From Vibrio gazogenes (lineage in GTDB: Bacteria; Pseudomonadota; Gammaproteobacteria; Enterobacterales; Vibrionaceae): a stretch of 64,000 bases of DNA. Location: the NCBI RefSeq assembly GCF_023920225.1, contig NZ_CP092587.1, forward strand, positions 2,914,001-2,978,000, given 5' to 3'. The notes under the pieces were generated by a model. It did no database searches and had not been told where the DNA came from. It saw nothing but the letters and a program-made list of their open reading frames with translations. Each line of letters starts with the position of its first letter. Within the stretch, counting starts at the first letter, position 1. The position numbers and the translations under genes were made by a program. Shown piece after piece: positions 9,722 through 19,053 of the stretch.

Positions 9722-10453
9722 ATGAGAATGCCCCGTATTTATCATCCGGAGAAAATCTCCCCCGCTCGTCTGGTGACATTAAGCGAAGATGCGGCCGGTC
9801 ATGTCGGACGTGTACTGAGAATGCAAACAGGGCAGGAAATCTTATTATTTGATGGTAATGGCTCAGAATATCCGGCCGTGTTGACCGAAATCAGTAAAAA
9901 AGCAGTCACCGTGCAAGTCGGAGACGCTGTTGTTCGCGACAATGAATCCCCGCTGCACCTTCATCTGGGTCAGGTCATTTCTCGCGGAGACAAAATGGAA
10001 TTTACCATTCAAAAATCCGTGGAGCTCGGCGTCAATACCATCACCCCTCTGCTGTCAGAACGATGTGGTGTCAAACTGGATCAAAAACGCTTTGAGAAAA
10101 AATTGCAGCAATGGCAAAAGATTGTGATTGCGGCCTGTGAACAATGCGGACGTAATACGATTCCTGAGATCAGACCGATCATGTCACTGGCAGATTGGTG
10201 CAGTGAAGAGACAGACTCACTCAAACTGAACCTTCATCCTCGTGCATCGTATTCAATCAACACCCTACCGGCACCAAACAAAGGCATTCGTCTGCTCATC
10301 GGTCCGGAAGGGGGACTGTCCGCTGAAGAAATTCAGATGACGAAAAATTATCAATTTGAAGAAATATTACTCGGTCCCCGCGTGCTCAGAACAGAAACGG
10401 CAGCCTTAACGGCGATCACCGCACTACAGGTGCGTTTTGGTGACCTTGGCTAA
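9722..10453 (+). CDS. rsmE: 16S rRNA m3U1498 methyltransferase RsmE
   Basis: A 243-residue SPOUT-class methyltransferase that methylates U1498 of 16S rRNA with SAM. It begins [11 protein letters not shown], almost as in E. coli. The N-terminal PUA-like part contains HIGRVLRM-type residues, and the C-terminal knot carries [13 protein letters not shown] and [14 protein letters not shown], the SAM-binding motifs. ATG 9722, with AGGA upstream, was chosen over an in-frame ATG 21 codons earlier. That earlier extension is only the 15-bp tandem repeat translated. It heads rsmE-gshB-yqgE-ruvX. Confidence 0.96.
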   Translation: MRMPRIYHPEKISPARLVTLSEDAAGHVGRVLRMQTGQEILLFDGNGSEYPAVLTEISKKAVTVQVGDAVVRDNESPLHLHLGQVISRGDKMEFTIQKSVELGVNTITPLLSERCGVKLDQKRFEKKLQQWQKIVIAACEQCGRNTIPEIRPIMSLADWCSEETDSLKLNLHPRASYSINTLPAPNKGIRLLIGPEGGLSAEEIQMTKNYQFEEILLGPRVLRTETAALTAITALQVRFGDLG

Positions 10454-10482
10454 GAGCCAACTCAAGACTTGGAGAATAAAGA

Positions 10483-11430
10483 ATGATTAAACTAGGCGTT
10501 GTGATGGATCCAATTGAAGGGATCAACATCAAAAAAGATACCACCTTTGCGATGATGCTTGAAGCACAGCGTCGTGGCTATGAAGTTCACTACATCAAAA
10601 TGGATGGACTGCATTTAGATCAAGGCGTCGCTTATGCCGACACCCAAATTGTGCGTCTTCAGGAAGATCCGAGCCACTGGTTTGATATTCAGTCAAGCCA
10701 AAGCATTGCGCTGTCTGAGCTGGATGCGGTGCTGATGCGTAAAGATCCGCCATTCGATACTGAATATATCTACGCCACCTATATTCTGGAAAGAGCAGAA
10801 GAACAAGGTACTCTGATTGTCAATAAACCGCAGAGTCTGCGTGATTGCAATGAGAAGCTGTTTACGGCTTGGTTCCCGGAATTGACACCGACCACCATCG
10901 TGACCCGCAAAGCGGAGAAGATCCGCGCATTTCAGCAGCAGCACGGCGATATTATTCTCAAGCCGTTAGATGGGATGGGTGGCGCGTCGATCTTCCGAGT
11001 GAAATCAGGTGATCCGAACCTTTCCGTCATTATTGAAACGTTAACCAACCAAGGCCAAAATTACTGTATGGCACAAACTTTCGTGCCGGACATCAGCAAT
11101 GGTGATAAACGTATCCTTGTCGTAGACGGAGAGCCAATGCCGTATTGTCTGGCCAGAATTCCACCCGAGGGTGAAACGCGAGGCAATCTGGCAGCCGGAG
11201 GCACTGGAGAAGCCCGGCCACTGACAGAAACGGATCGTCAGATCGCTGAAAAAATAGCACCGGCACTGAAGGAAAAAGGGCTAATTTTTGTCGGTCTCGA
11301 TGTGATCGGTGATAAACTCACCGAAATCAATGTCACCAGCCCAACCTGTGTTCGGGAAATTGAAGCAAAATACAATATTTCAATTACAGGAAAGCTCATG
11401 GACGCTATCGAACGACGCGTAAAAGCATAA
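10483..11430 (+). CDS. gshB: Glutathione synthetase
   Basis: A 315-residue ATP-grasp ligase that joins glycine to gamma-glutamylcysteine, the second step of glutathione synthesis. The N-terminus MIKLGVVMDPIEGINIKKDT, the ATP-grasp lysine region GDIILKPLDGMGGASIFR near residue 155, and the glycine-rich ARIPPEGETRGNLAAGG loop are typical of the proteobacterial enzyme (E. coli 316 aa). GGAG precedes the start. It lies 29 bp after rsmE and 41 bp before yqgE, in the same order as E. coli. Confidence 0.97.
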   Translation: MIKLGVVMDPIEGINIKKDTTFAMMLEAQRRGYEVHYIKMDGLHLDQGVAYADTQIVRLQEDPSHWFDIQSSQSIALSELDAVLMRKDPPFDTEYIYATYILERAEEQGTLIVNKPQSLRDCNEKLFTAWFPELTPTTIVTRKAEKIRAFQQQHGDIILKPLDGMGGASIFRVKSGDPNLSVIIETLTNQGQNYCMAQTFVPDISNGDKRILVVDGEPMPYCLARIPPEGETRGNLAAGGTGEARPLTETDRQIAEKIAPALKEKGLIFVGLDVIGDKLTEINVTSPTCVREIEAKYNISITGKLMDAIERRVKA

Positions 11431-11471
11431 ATGGTGTCAGAATTTCTCTCTGAATAATGAGGGCTCATCCG

Positions 11472-12035
11472 ATGAATTTAACCAATCATTTTCTTGTGGC
11501 AATGCCGGGAATGCAGGATCCTTATTTCAAAAATAGTGTGATTTACATTTGTGAACACAATGAAGAAGGTGCCATGGGGCTGATGATTAATGCCCCTATC
11601 GATATCACAGTAGAAACCATGCTGAAACAGGTCGAGATTGACCCGCTTTATCCGCAGGAAAAAACCTATAGTCTGAATAGCCCTGTCTTTAATGGTGGGC
11701 CGATTTCTTCTGATCGGGGCTTTATTTTGCACCGCCCCCAAGATCACTATGAATCCAGCCTGCAAATGACGGATGAGCTGAGTGTCACAACCTCAAAAGA
11801 TATTCTGGCTGTGCTCGGCACTGATGCCGAACCCAGTCATTATCTGGTTGCTCTTGGCTATTCCGGTTGGGAAGCCGGACAACTGGAGAGTGAATTGGCT
11901 GACAATTCCTGGCTGACCATTGAAGCCGATCCGGAAGTCATTTTTAACACACCGATTCATGAGAAATGGAATCGGGCGGTCAAGAAACTGGGCATTACCC
12001 CAGCACAGCTATCGACGATGGCGGGACACGCTTAA
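11472..12035 (+). CDS. yqgE: UPF0301 (YqgE/AlgH family) protein
   Basis: A 187-residue protein of the YqgE/AlgH family, recognised by [27 protein letters not shown] and the glycine-rich [16 protein letters not shown]. No enzymatic role is firmly established. The Pseudomonas member AlgH was named as an alginate regulator. The start at 11472 gives the conserved N-terminus, with the five-codon-longer start rejected. Its end lies 42 bp before the ruvX start in the conserved gshB-yqgE-ruvX order. Confidence 0.92.
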   Translation: MNLTNHFLVAMPGMQDPYFKNSVIYICEHNEEGAMGLMINAPIDITVETMLKQVEIDPLYPQEKTYSLNSPVFNGGPISSDRGFILHRPQDHYESSLQMTDELSVTTSKDILAVLGTDAEPSHYLVALGYSGWEAGQLESELADNSWLTIEADPEVIFNTPIHEKWNRAVKKLGITPAQLSTMAGHA

Positions 12036-12076
12036 CCCCGTCGTGGCTGAAGCGCATCAACAGAGTGAAAATAAAT

Positions 12077-12499
12077 ATGTCCAGAACAATCATGGCCTTT
12101 GACTACGGCACAAAAAGTATCGGCAGTGCGATCGGGCAGGAAATTACCGGTACCGCATCCCCTCTGAAGGCTTTTCCGGCGAAAGACGGGATTCCCAGAT
12201 GGGAGGATATAGAGAAGCAGATTCAGGAATGGAAACCGGACCTGCTTATCGTCGGTTTGCCGACTGATTTACAAGGCAAAGATTTGGAGACCATCACACC
12301 CCGAGCCAAAAAATTTGCCAACCGCCTACATGGTCGTTTCGGTTTACCGGTTGAACTGCATGATGAACGTTTATCTACGACAGAAGCCCGCAGCACACTG
12401 TTTGAACAAGGCGGCTTTCGGGCGCTGAAAAAAGGCAATATAGACTGTCAATCAGCCGTTATCATTCTGGAAAGCTGGTTTGAAACCCAGTGGGGGTGA
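12077..12499 (+). CDS. ruvX: RuvX/YqgF, RNase H-fold pre-16S rRNA nuclease
   Basis: A 140-residue protein with an RNase H/RuvC-like fold. Motifs are [15 protein letters not shown] at the N-terminus (first acidic residue), DLLIVGLP in the middle, and [10 protein letters not shown] near residue 95 with the second acidic set. In E. coli YqgF is implicated in 5' maturation of 16S rRNA. The start ATG 12077 agrees with homologues. The longer in-frame extension overlaps yqgE and has no similarity. Convergent pilT begins 23 bp beyond its stop. Confidence 0.95.
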   Translation: MSRTIMAFDYGTKSIGSAIGQEITGTASPLKAFPAKDGIPRWEDIEKQIQEWKPDLLIVGLPTDLQGKDLETITPRAKKFANRLHGRFGLPVELHDERLSTTEARSTLFEQGGFRALKKGNIDCQSAVIILESWFETQWG

Positions 12500-12522
12500 G
12501 CCCCTCACTGGTTCTCTATCTT

Positions 12523-13518
12523 TCATTTCTCTAGCGCCTTCCCGAGATTCAATAACCGCTGCCGATCTTGCATCATGGTTCTCATCCCACGCTCGGCTCC
12601 TGCCTGCATGACCGATTCAATCTGAGGCAGTCGATTTTCCCGGATCAAATTCCGCACCGCTGAAGTCGCTATCAACACTTCATAACAGCCGACCCGACCG
12701 CCCCCGACTTTGGGCAATAAGCGCTGGGCAATCACTGCCTGTAGCGATTCGGCCAGCACAGTACGAACCCGGCTCTGCTCATCTGCGGGAAACACATCAA
12801 TCATCCGATCAATTGATTGTGCAGCACTACGGGTATGCAGTGTTGCCAACACCAAATGTCCGGTTTCTGCTGCGGTCAAGGCCAAGCGAATCGTTTCCGG
12901 ATCGCGCAATTCACCGATCAGCAACACATCCGGATCAGCCCGTAATGCAGCGCGCAGCGCCTCGGCAAAAGACGCACTATCGCGCCCGATTTCCCGGTGA
13001 TGCACCAAAGACTGCTGAGAGTGATGGACAAACTCAACCGGATCTTCAATCGTCACAATATGCTTCTCATCTCGGCGGTTAATTGCATCGACCATTGCAG
13101 CTAAGGTTGTTGATTTGCCGGAACCGGTCGCCCCGGTAACCAATACCAACCCCTGACGATAACGACAAATATCGGCAAGAATATCCGGTGATTCAAGGGA
13201 TTGGAGCGTCGGAATATCACTCGGAATATAGCGCATTACCGCAGCATAGCCACGGCTTTGCACAAAACGATGAACCCGAAAACGACCATACTCACTCTGA
13301 TAACACCAGTCCGCTTCTTGGGTAAGCTGAAACAGCTCTCGCTGTGCGACGGTCATCATCGATTCGGTCAGAGACAGGATCGTCTGGCTGGATAAAGTTT
13401 CACATGCCACCTTTCTCAATCCACCATCAATTCGTAACATCGGCGGATGATTTGCAGAAAGATGTAGATCAGAGGCGTTCTGTTTTACACTAAGAGCCAG
13501 TAACGTTGATATATCCAT
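12523..13518 (-). CDS. pilT: PilT/YggR-type pilus retraction ATPase
   Basis: A 331-residue secretion-superfamily ATPase. The Walker A motif GATGSGKSTTLAAM is near residue 127, followed by an Asp box and the Walker B region DVLLIGELRDPETIRLA. A His box reads GHLVLATLHTRSAAQ. In type IV pili, PilT drives retraction, with uptake of DNA and twitching. The sequence is shorter than V. cholerae PilT (345 aa) and shares the compact C-terminus and EDPVE loop of E. coli YggR, so it may be the YggR-like variant. It lies between ruvX and yggS as yggR does, with no pilU neighbour as would be expected in Vibrio. Confidence 0.85.
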   Translation of the reverse strand: MDISTLLALSVKQNASDLHLSANHPPMLRIDGGLRKVACETLSSQTILSLTESMMTVAQRELFQLTQEADWCYQSEYGRFRVHRFVQSRGYAAVMRYIPSDIPTLQSLESPDILADICRYRQGLVLVTGATGSGKSTTLAAMVDAINRRDEKHIVTIEDPVEFVHHSQQSLVHHREIGRDSASFAEALRAALRADPDVLLIGELRDPETIRLALTAAETGHLVLATLHTRSAAQSIDRMIDVFPADEQSRVRTVLAESLQAVIAQRLLPKVGGGRVGCYEVLIATSAVRNLIRENRLPQIESVMQAGAERGMRTMMQDRQRLLNLGKALEK

Positions 13519-13648
13519 GAGTTGATTCTGCCATTCTGTTTTTCATCGGGAAAATACATCAATTTAGTATTTATCTGTTGATGGTGTTCTGCTTACAATG
13601 AACGGTTTACAATGAACCTTCTACAACTACCTGTTTAGACAAATAACT

Positions 13649-14356
13649 ATGAGTACGATTGCACAAAACATTCAACATATCATGTCAGACATCGAGCGGG
13701 TTCAGGAAAAGTGTGGACGTACTCGAAATTCTGTTCTTTTGCTGGCGGTCAGCAAAACCAAACCGGTCGAAGCGATTGATGAGGCAATTCAAGCCGGTCA
13801 GCTTGCTTTCGGTGAAAACTATGTGCAGGAAGGGGTCGAAAAAGTACAGTATTTCGCCCGACACGCACAGGACAAACCTTTAGAATGGCACTTTATCGGC
13901 CCGATACAGTCCAATAAAACACGTCAGGTTGCAGAGCACTTTGCATGGGTTCATACCATTGATCGAGAGAAAATCGCCCAACGTCTCAACGATCAAAGGC
14001 CAGCTGACATGCCACCGCTTCAGGTGCTGATTCAGGTCAATACCAGCGGGGAAGAGTCAAAATCCGGAGCTGGGGAGCAAGAGATTTTTCAGTTGGCTGC
14101 ATTGATTTCTGCGCTGCCAAACCTCACCTTAAGAGGATTAATGTCGATTCCGGAAAACGTGCCGGACTATGATGCTCAACTGGCTGCGTTTAAAAAATTG
14201 ACTACATTGAAAGTGAAACTACAAGAAATCTATCCCGAAGTGGATACGCTTTCCATGGGAATGAGTGGAGATATGGAAGCTGCGATTGCAGCGGGTAGTA
14301 CCATCGTCAGAATCGGAACCGCTATTTTTGGTGCCCGAGATTATTCGAATATCTGA
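13649..14356 (+). CDS. yggS: YggS family pyridoxal phosphate homeostasis protein
   Basis: A 235-residue PLP-binding single-domain TIM barrel (PLPBP family). It has no known catalytic activity and buffers PLP and affects amino-acid pools in E. coli. The PLP lysine lies in LLAVSKTKPVEAI near residue 37. HFIGPIQSNKTRQV near residue 85 and the C-terminal phosphate loop LSMGMSGDMEAAI are diagnostic. It leads a yggS-proC-yggT-yggU unit, divergent from pilT. Confidence 0.96.
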   Translation: MSTIAQNIQHIMSDIERVQEKCGRTRNSVLLLAVSKTKPVEAIDEAIQAGQLAFGENYVQEGVEKVQYFARHAQDKPLEWHFIGPIQSNKTRQVAEHFAWVHTIDREKIAQRLNDQRPADMPPLQVLIQVNTSGEESKSGAGEQEIFQLAALISALPNLTLRGLMSIPENVPDYDAQLAAFKKLTTLKVKLQEIYPEVDTLSMGMSGDMEAAIAAGSTIVRIGTAIFGARDYSNI

Positions 14357-14382
14357 CGCCAAAAAACTAAGGAAAACTATCT

Positions 14383-15204
14383 ATGGAACAAAGACAGATC
14401 GCCTTCATCGGTGCCGGAAATATGGCAAAAGCGATCATTGCGGGCTTAGTTGGTAGCGGATACCCCGCGACACAAATCACGGCAACAGCGCCGACAGATC
14501 GGCATTTGCTACCACTGGCGAACGATTATGGTATCCGAACATCACACGATAGCCATCAAGTCGTCCAGCAAGCAGATGTGGTCATTCTTGCAGTGAAGCC
14601 TCAATTGATGGCTGATGTTTGCCGTCATTTTCAGGATATTGATTTGTCCCAAAAGCTAGTAATTTCTATTGCAGCCGGCATCACTTGTCAGCGTTTGAGT
14701 GATATGCTCAACACGCCGAATCTCAACCTAATTCGGGTTATGCCCAATACGCCATCCCTGATCAATCAGGGTATGAGCGGATTATTTGCCTCCGCATCAG
14801 TAACGGAGACGGATCAAGCGTTTACAACCGAACTGTTTCAATCCGTCGGAGAGGTTTGTTGGATCAACCATGAATCTCAGATGAATGGGATTATTGCCGC
14901 AGCCGGTAGCGCACCCGCTTATTTCTTCCTATTCATGGAAGCCATGCAACAAGAAGCGATCGCCCAAGGATTTGATGCCGAGACAGCCCGTCTGCTGGTT
15001 CAACAAAGTGCAGTCGGTGCAGCAGCAATGGTCAAAGCAAATCCGGACACCGACTTCACAGCACTCAGAGAGCAGGTCACTTCAAAAGGCGGGACGACCG
15101 CTGAAGCAATCCGAACCTTCAATGAACATGATCTCGCTGAAGTGGTTGCACAAGCAATGCAAGCTGCGGTAAAACGAGCCGAAGCGATGGAAAAACAATT
15201 TTAA
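14383..15204 (+). CDS. proC: Pyrroline-5-carboxylate reductase
   Basis: A 273-residue NADPH-dependent enzyme that reduces pyrroline-5-carboxylate to proline, the last step of proline synthesis. The Rossmann motif IAFIGAGNMAKAIIAG opens the protein. RVMPNTPSLINQGMSG and GSAPAYFFLFMEAMQ mark the substrate and dimer regions. It starts 27 bp after yggS and is followed by yggT. The yggS-proC-yggT-yggU order is standard for Vibrio. Confidence 0.97.
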   Translation: MEQRQIAFIGAGNMAKAIIAGLVGSGYPATQITATAPTDRHLLPLANDYGIRTSHDSHQVVQQADVVILAVKPQLMADVCRHFQDIDLSQKLVISIAAGITCQRLSDMLNTPNLNLIRVMPNTPSLINQGMSGLFASASVTETDQAFTTELFQSVGEVCWINHESQMNGIIAAAGSAPAYFFLFMEAMQQEAIAQGFDAETARLLVQQSAVGAAAMVKANPDTDFTALREQVTSKGGTTAEAIRTFNEHDLAEVVAQAMQAAVKRAEAMEKQF

Positions 15205-15255
15205 TCATCATGACGGATAGACCGAGACGGCATATCCACGAATTAAGGGCAACTT

Positions 15256-15813
15256 ATGAATTCAATGAGTTTTCTAATCTCTACCCTGTTTAACCTGTAC
15301 ATCATGGTCGTACTGATGCGTCTCTGGCTTCAGGCCGCTCGCGCAGATTTTTATAATCCGTTTTCCCAGTTTGTGGTGAAAGCAACACAGCCGGTCGTCG
15401 GTCCGCTGCGCCGTATTATTCCGTCAATTGGTAGCCTTGATCTGGCAACGGTATTATTTGCCTATGTGCTGTGTGTCCTGAAATTTACCATACTGGTGAT
15501 GCTCGCTTCCGGTGGTGCGGCAGGATTCAATACCTACTTTTTATTTCTGGGGCTTCTTGCACTAATAAAAGCAGCGGGTGGATTGTTGTTCTGGGTATTG
15601 TTGATCCGTGCTATTCTGAGCTGGGTCAGTCAAGGCAGAAGCCCGATAGAATATGTCTTCATCCAAGTCACTGAACCTTTCCTGATGCCGATCAGAAAAA
15701 TCTTGCCTGATTTAGGGGGCATTGATTTGAGCGTACTGGTCGTCTTTATTCTGTTGCAGTTCATGAACATCATGGTCGGTGACTTTATCGGTCCGTTATG
15801 GCATCAGCTATAA
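15256..15813 (+). CDS. yggT: YggT family inner-membrane protein
   Basis: A 185-residue membrane protein made of two YggT repeats, each with a hydrophobic pair of helices. The repeats are recognisable by [20 protein letters not shown] near residue 35 and [20 protein letters not shown] near residue 135. The family (Pfam YGGT) is widespread and linked to osmotic or cell-division phenotypes in other bacteria. Its precise function is unknown. Its stop codon overlaps the likely yggU start as TAATG, indicating coupled translation. Confidence 0.93.
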   Translation: MNSMSFLISTLFNLYIMVVLMRLWLQAARADFYNPFSQFVVKATQPVVGPLRRIIPSIGSLDLATVLFAYVLCVLKFTILVMLASGGAAGFNTYFLFLGLLALIKAAGGLLFWVLLIRAILSWVSQGRSPIEYVFIQVTEPFLMPIRKILPDLGGIDLSVLVVFILLQFMNIMVGDFIGPLWHQL

Positions 15814-16100
15814 TGCCCGCCATCTGTCAGGAAGAGCTGGATATAATCCTGAGGCTATATATCCAGCCCAAAGCCAGTCGTGACAATATTGTGGGATTAC
15901 ATGGCGATGAACTCAAAATCGCCATTACTGCCCCACCGGTCGATGGCAAAGCCAATGCCCATCTGATTAAGTTTTTGTCCAAACAATTTAAAGTCGCGAA
16001 AAGTAGTATTGAGATTGAAAAAGGCGAGCTGGGCAGACATAAACAAGTCCGGATTCACTCCCCAAGCCAAATTCCTCAGATGATCCAATCTTTGTTGTAA
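15813..16100 (+). CDS. yggU: YggU, DUF167 family protein
   Basis: A small basic protein of about 95 residues of the DUF167/YggU family. The diagnostic stretch is [16 protein letters not shown] followed by [19 protein letters not shown] place the start at the ATG that overlaps the yggT stop. An in-frame ATG five codons earlier is possible. Function is unknown. In E. coli the next gene is rdgB. Here rdgB is about 32 kb away, so yggU marks the left edge of the accessory block. Confidence 0.9.
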   Translation: MPAICQEELDIILRLYIQPKASRDNIVGLHGDELKIAITAPPVDGKANAHLIKFLSKQFKVAKSSIEIEKGELGRHKQVRIHSPSQIPQMIQSLL

Positions 16101-16220
16101 CCTTACCGAGCCCGCCGACTGCGCAACATCCAGTCCCGCGATCAAATCATGGTGTCACATCAGCTGTCACATTCACGACAGCAATGCAATAACAATATGC
16201 ATTACAACACATAAATAAAT

Positions 16221-16236
16221 TGTTCGTATACGAACA
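16221..16236. promoter_or_regulatory. Perfect 16-bp palindrome, probable operator
   Basis: TGTTCGTATACGAACA is fully self-complementary and lies 65 bp before the UbiD-family gene start, a position where a dimeric TetR- or MarR-type repressor commonly binds. No such regulator is encoded next to it, so the cognate protein is unknown. Confidence 0.6.
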
Positions 16237-16300
16237 TAGTAGTACACTCTTCAGAGAGAAATAAACACCATTCACTGTGACTCTATGAGGTAATGACGTT

Positions 16301-17764
16301 ATGCAACGCATAAAAGACCTTCGTCAATATATTGAAAAACTGGAACAACTCGAAGACATCCGTCACGTAGACAGAGCTGTTGATCCCCATCTTGAAATGG
16401 CTGCGATTACACGACGCGGCTACGATCTTCACGCCCCTGCCCCACTCTTCAGCAATATTCTCGGTACTGATAAAGGCATGAGAGCGATGGGTGCACCGGC
16501 GGCAATCAGCTCAGTTGCAGGTAAACCGGCTGCGCGTGTCGCCCTCTCTGTCGGATTGTCTGAAGATGCTTCGTGGCAAGAGATTGTCGAATGTCTGGCG
16601 ACATCAACCAAAGCAGAAGGTATTCCACCGAATATCGTCGCAACCGCCCCCTGTAAACAGAATATTCTGCACGGTGCCGATGCAAGCCTTGACCGATTCC
16701 CGATTCCTTATCTTCATGAAGGTGATGGTGGCCCTTACTGCAATACATGGGGCACGATTGTGGCGCGTACACCTGATGGCAAATGGACCAACTGGTCAAT
16801 CGCCCGAATTCAGAAGTTAGATGCACATCGCATGACTGGGCTGATCGTGCTGCCACAACACATTGCCTGTGTATGGGAAGAATGGCGTAAAATTGGTAAG
16901 CCGATGCCTTACGCATTGGTGCAGGGGTGTGAGCCAGCTTTACCTATCGTCTCATCGATGCCACTCGACGATTACGAAAATGAAAGTGACTACCTCGGGG
17001 GACACTTTGGCGAGGCGATAGATGTTGTACGGTGTGAAACCATCGATCTTGAAGTGCCGGCAAGTGCTGAAATCGTCATTGAAGGACATATTTCGATTGA
17101 ACGAGAATGTGAAGAAGGCCCGTTTGGCGAATATCCGGGTTATATGGTGACCGAAACCAGTATGCAGCCGGTCTATCATGTTGAGTGTATTACTTATCGT
17201 GATGATGCAATCTGGCCATTCATCCCGGAAGGCCGCCCGATTGACGAATTCCATACTGCTGTCGGGGTCGCAATGAGTGCAGAAGTACTCTCAATGTTAC
17301 GTGAAGCCGATTTACCGGTAACGACCGTCTGGTCACCGCTGGAAACAGCCAACCATTGGCTATTTGTCACCGTCCCCTGTGACTGGCGTGACAAGCTGCC
17401 CGGTGTGAACAGTGAAGCATTCGCCCATCAAATTGCACAAAAGATCTGGCAGACGAAGTACGGAGCAAACTGTCCGGTTATCTATGTACTGGATGATGAT
17501 ATTGATCCGACCGATCCGGCCGATTACCTCTGGGCACTACCGACGCGGACACATCCCACCAAACGTCGCGTGATTGATCATGGTCCGATTCTGCCGTTAC
17601 TGGCCTGTTATACCGATGAAGAGTGTCAGGAGCATACTGGAGATCGCGTCGTGCATGACTGCCTGCAACCCGCACCGGATCGCGGACGCCTGCGCCATAG
17701 TTCATTTGAAGGGGCTTATCCGGAAGAGATTCAAGCGCGTGTTATCGAGCTATGGGATCAGTAA
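16301..17764 (+). CDS. UbiD-family prFMN-dependent decarboxylase
   Basis: A 487-residue enzyme of the UbiD/Fdc family, which reversibly (de)carboxylates aromatic or unsaturated acids using prenylated FMN. The catalytic set known from fungal Fdc1 (Arg173, Glu277, Glu282) is present: NWSIARIQ near residue 165 supplies the Arg and EEGPFGEYPGY near residue 268 supplies both Glu. The prFMN maker UbiX/Pad1 is not adjacent. The substrate cannot be told from sequence. Isolation from ubiquinone genes and the operator-like palindrome upstream suggest an inducible phenolic-acid decarboxylase rather than ubiquinone synthesis. GAGG precedes the start. It is the first gene of the accessory block. Confidence 0.88.
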   Translation: MQRIKDLRQYIEKLEQLEDIRHVDRAVDPHLEMAAITRRGYDLHAPAPLFSNILGTDKGMRAMGAPAAISSVAGKPAARVALSVGLSEDASWQEIVECLATSTKAEGIPPNIVATAPCKQNILHGADASLDRFPIPYLHEGDGGPYCNTWGTIVARTPDGKWTNWSIARIQKLDAHRMTGLIVLPQHIACVWEEWRKIGKPMPYALVQGCEPALPIVSSMPLDDYENESDYLGGHFGEAIDVVRCETIDLEVPASAEIVIEGHISIERECEEGPFGEYPGYMVTETSMQPVYHVECITYRDDAIWPFIPEGRPIDEFHTAVGVAMSAEVLSMLREADLPVTTVWSPLETANHWLFVTVPCDWRDKLPGVNSEAFAHQIAQKIWQTKYGANCPVIYVLDDDIDPTDPADYLWALPTRTHPTKRRVIDHGPILPLLACYTDEECQEHTGDRVVHDCLQPAPDRGRLRHSSFEGAYPEEIQARVIELWDQ

Positions 17765-17767
17765 AGC

Positions 17768-17803
17768 AATTGAGCAAAACAAAACGAATTGAGCAAAACA
17801 AAA
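17768..17803 (+). repeat. Direct repeat of 17 bp, period 19
   Basis: AATTGAGCAAAACAAAA occurs at 17768-17784 and 17787-17803, immediately after the UbiD-family stop codon. The rest of the spacer up to the HD-GYP gene shows no further feature. Confidence 0.85.
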
Positions 17804-17922
17804 GCAACTAATCAAAAACAACAGCTTTGAAAAGCGCCGAAGCATTCGTCACTCAACGATTTGGGGGACTGCAAATATGAATTGGGACTTTTCAGAGCTC
17901 AACGCTCCAATCAGTGATTCGG

Positions 17923-19053
17923 TCAGTCTTTGTCCTGATCCGCAGACGGAAAAGAGGCTTCATGGAAACCTTCGTCCCGGTAGGTTCGGGCGGTCTCCTT
18001 AAACTGCTGTTCAATAGCCAGAAAAGCCACCACTATCTCGGGTTCAAAATGTGTTCCTTTGCCTTTTTTGATAATGCTGACCGCTTTTTCATGAGAAAAT
18101 GCCGGTTTGTAGACCCGTTCAGAAATCAGTGCATCGTAAACATCAGCGAGCGCCATCAAACGAGCGCTAAGCGGAATCTCATATTCTTTCAGTCCCTGCG
18201 GATAACCCGTGCCGTCCCATTTTTCCTGATGACTCATGGCAATTTCCTTGGCAAATTGCAGAAAATCACATTTGAAATCAATCGCTGACTCCACAGAAAC
18301 AATCACATTCCGCCCAATCTCAGTATGTGTTTTCATGATCTCGAATTCATCTTCCGTCAGTTTGCCCGCCTTCAAGAGAATCGCATCAGGGATCCCCACT
18401 TTACCAATGTCATGTAAAGGTGCGGACTTAAACAAATTCTCAATCGTCTCGGGGGTCAACTGTTCGACATAAAGCCCCTGCCGGACGAGTTCTTCCGCCA
18501 GATATTTAATGTAACGTTGGGTTCTACGGATGTGATTACCGGTTTCGTTATCTCGGGTTTCAGCCAGTGAGGCCATCGCTTCAATCGTTGCATTCTGCAA
18601 GCTTTCCAAATGATGAGTACGCTCTCGAACCCGTTGTTCCAAAATACGGTTTTGGTTCGCAAGCTCTGACATTGCCTGTTTCAGACGTAGATGTGTATGC
18701 ACTCTGGCAAGCAGAATCGGTGGGCTGATCGGCTTGAGAATATAGTCAACGGCACCGACATCAAATCCCTGTTGTTCGTCTGCTATCTGTGACTTCGCCG
18801 TTAAAAAGATCACCGGAATCGCCTGTGTTCGATCATCCGACTTCAGACGGCGACACACTTCATAGCCATCCATTTCCGGCATCATGATATCGAGCAGCAC
18901 AATATCAGGCAGATGTTTCTGACACACGGTGATCGCCTGTTCACCTCTGGTTGTAATCAAAACATGAAAATAGGGCTTTAAAACTTCGCCTAACAAAGCA
19001 CGATTCTCAGCATTGTCATCAACAATTAATACCGTATTTTTTTCATCATCCAT
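17923..19053 (-). CDS. Response regulator with HD-GYP cyclic-di-GMP phosphodiesterase domain
   Basis: A 376-residue RpfG-type protein. Residues about 5-125 form a receiver domain with the phospho-acceptor Asp in VLLDIMMPEMDGYE and the conserved Lys in DYILKPI. After a short helical linker, residues about 150-345 form an HD-GYP domain with the metal motif APLHDIGKVGIPD and the GYP signature HQEKWDGTGYPQGL. Such domains degrade cyclic-di-GMP. It overlaps the upstream hybrid kinase gene by 8 bp, so the two are co-translated and the kinase is its likely partner. It is the last gene of the stressosome cluster and thus a probable output. Confidence 0.92.
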   Translation of the reverse strand: MDDEKNTVLIVDDNAENRALLGEVLKPYFHVLITTRGEQAITVCQKHLPDIVLLDIMMPEMDGYEVCRRLKSDDRTQAIPVIFLTAKSQIADEQQGFDVGAVDYILKPISPPILLARVHTHLRLKQAMSELANQNRILEQRVRERTHHLESLQNATIEAMASLAETRDNETGNHIRRTQRYIKYLAEELVRQGLYVEQLTPETIENLFKSAPLHDIGKVGIPDAILLKAGKLTEDEFEIMKTHTEIGRNVIVSVESAIDFKCDFLQFAKEIAMSHQEKWDGTGYPQGLKEYEIPLSARLMALADVYDALISERVYKPAFSHEKAVSIIKKGKGTHFEPEIVVAFLAIEQQFKETARTYRDEGFHEASFPSADQDKD

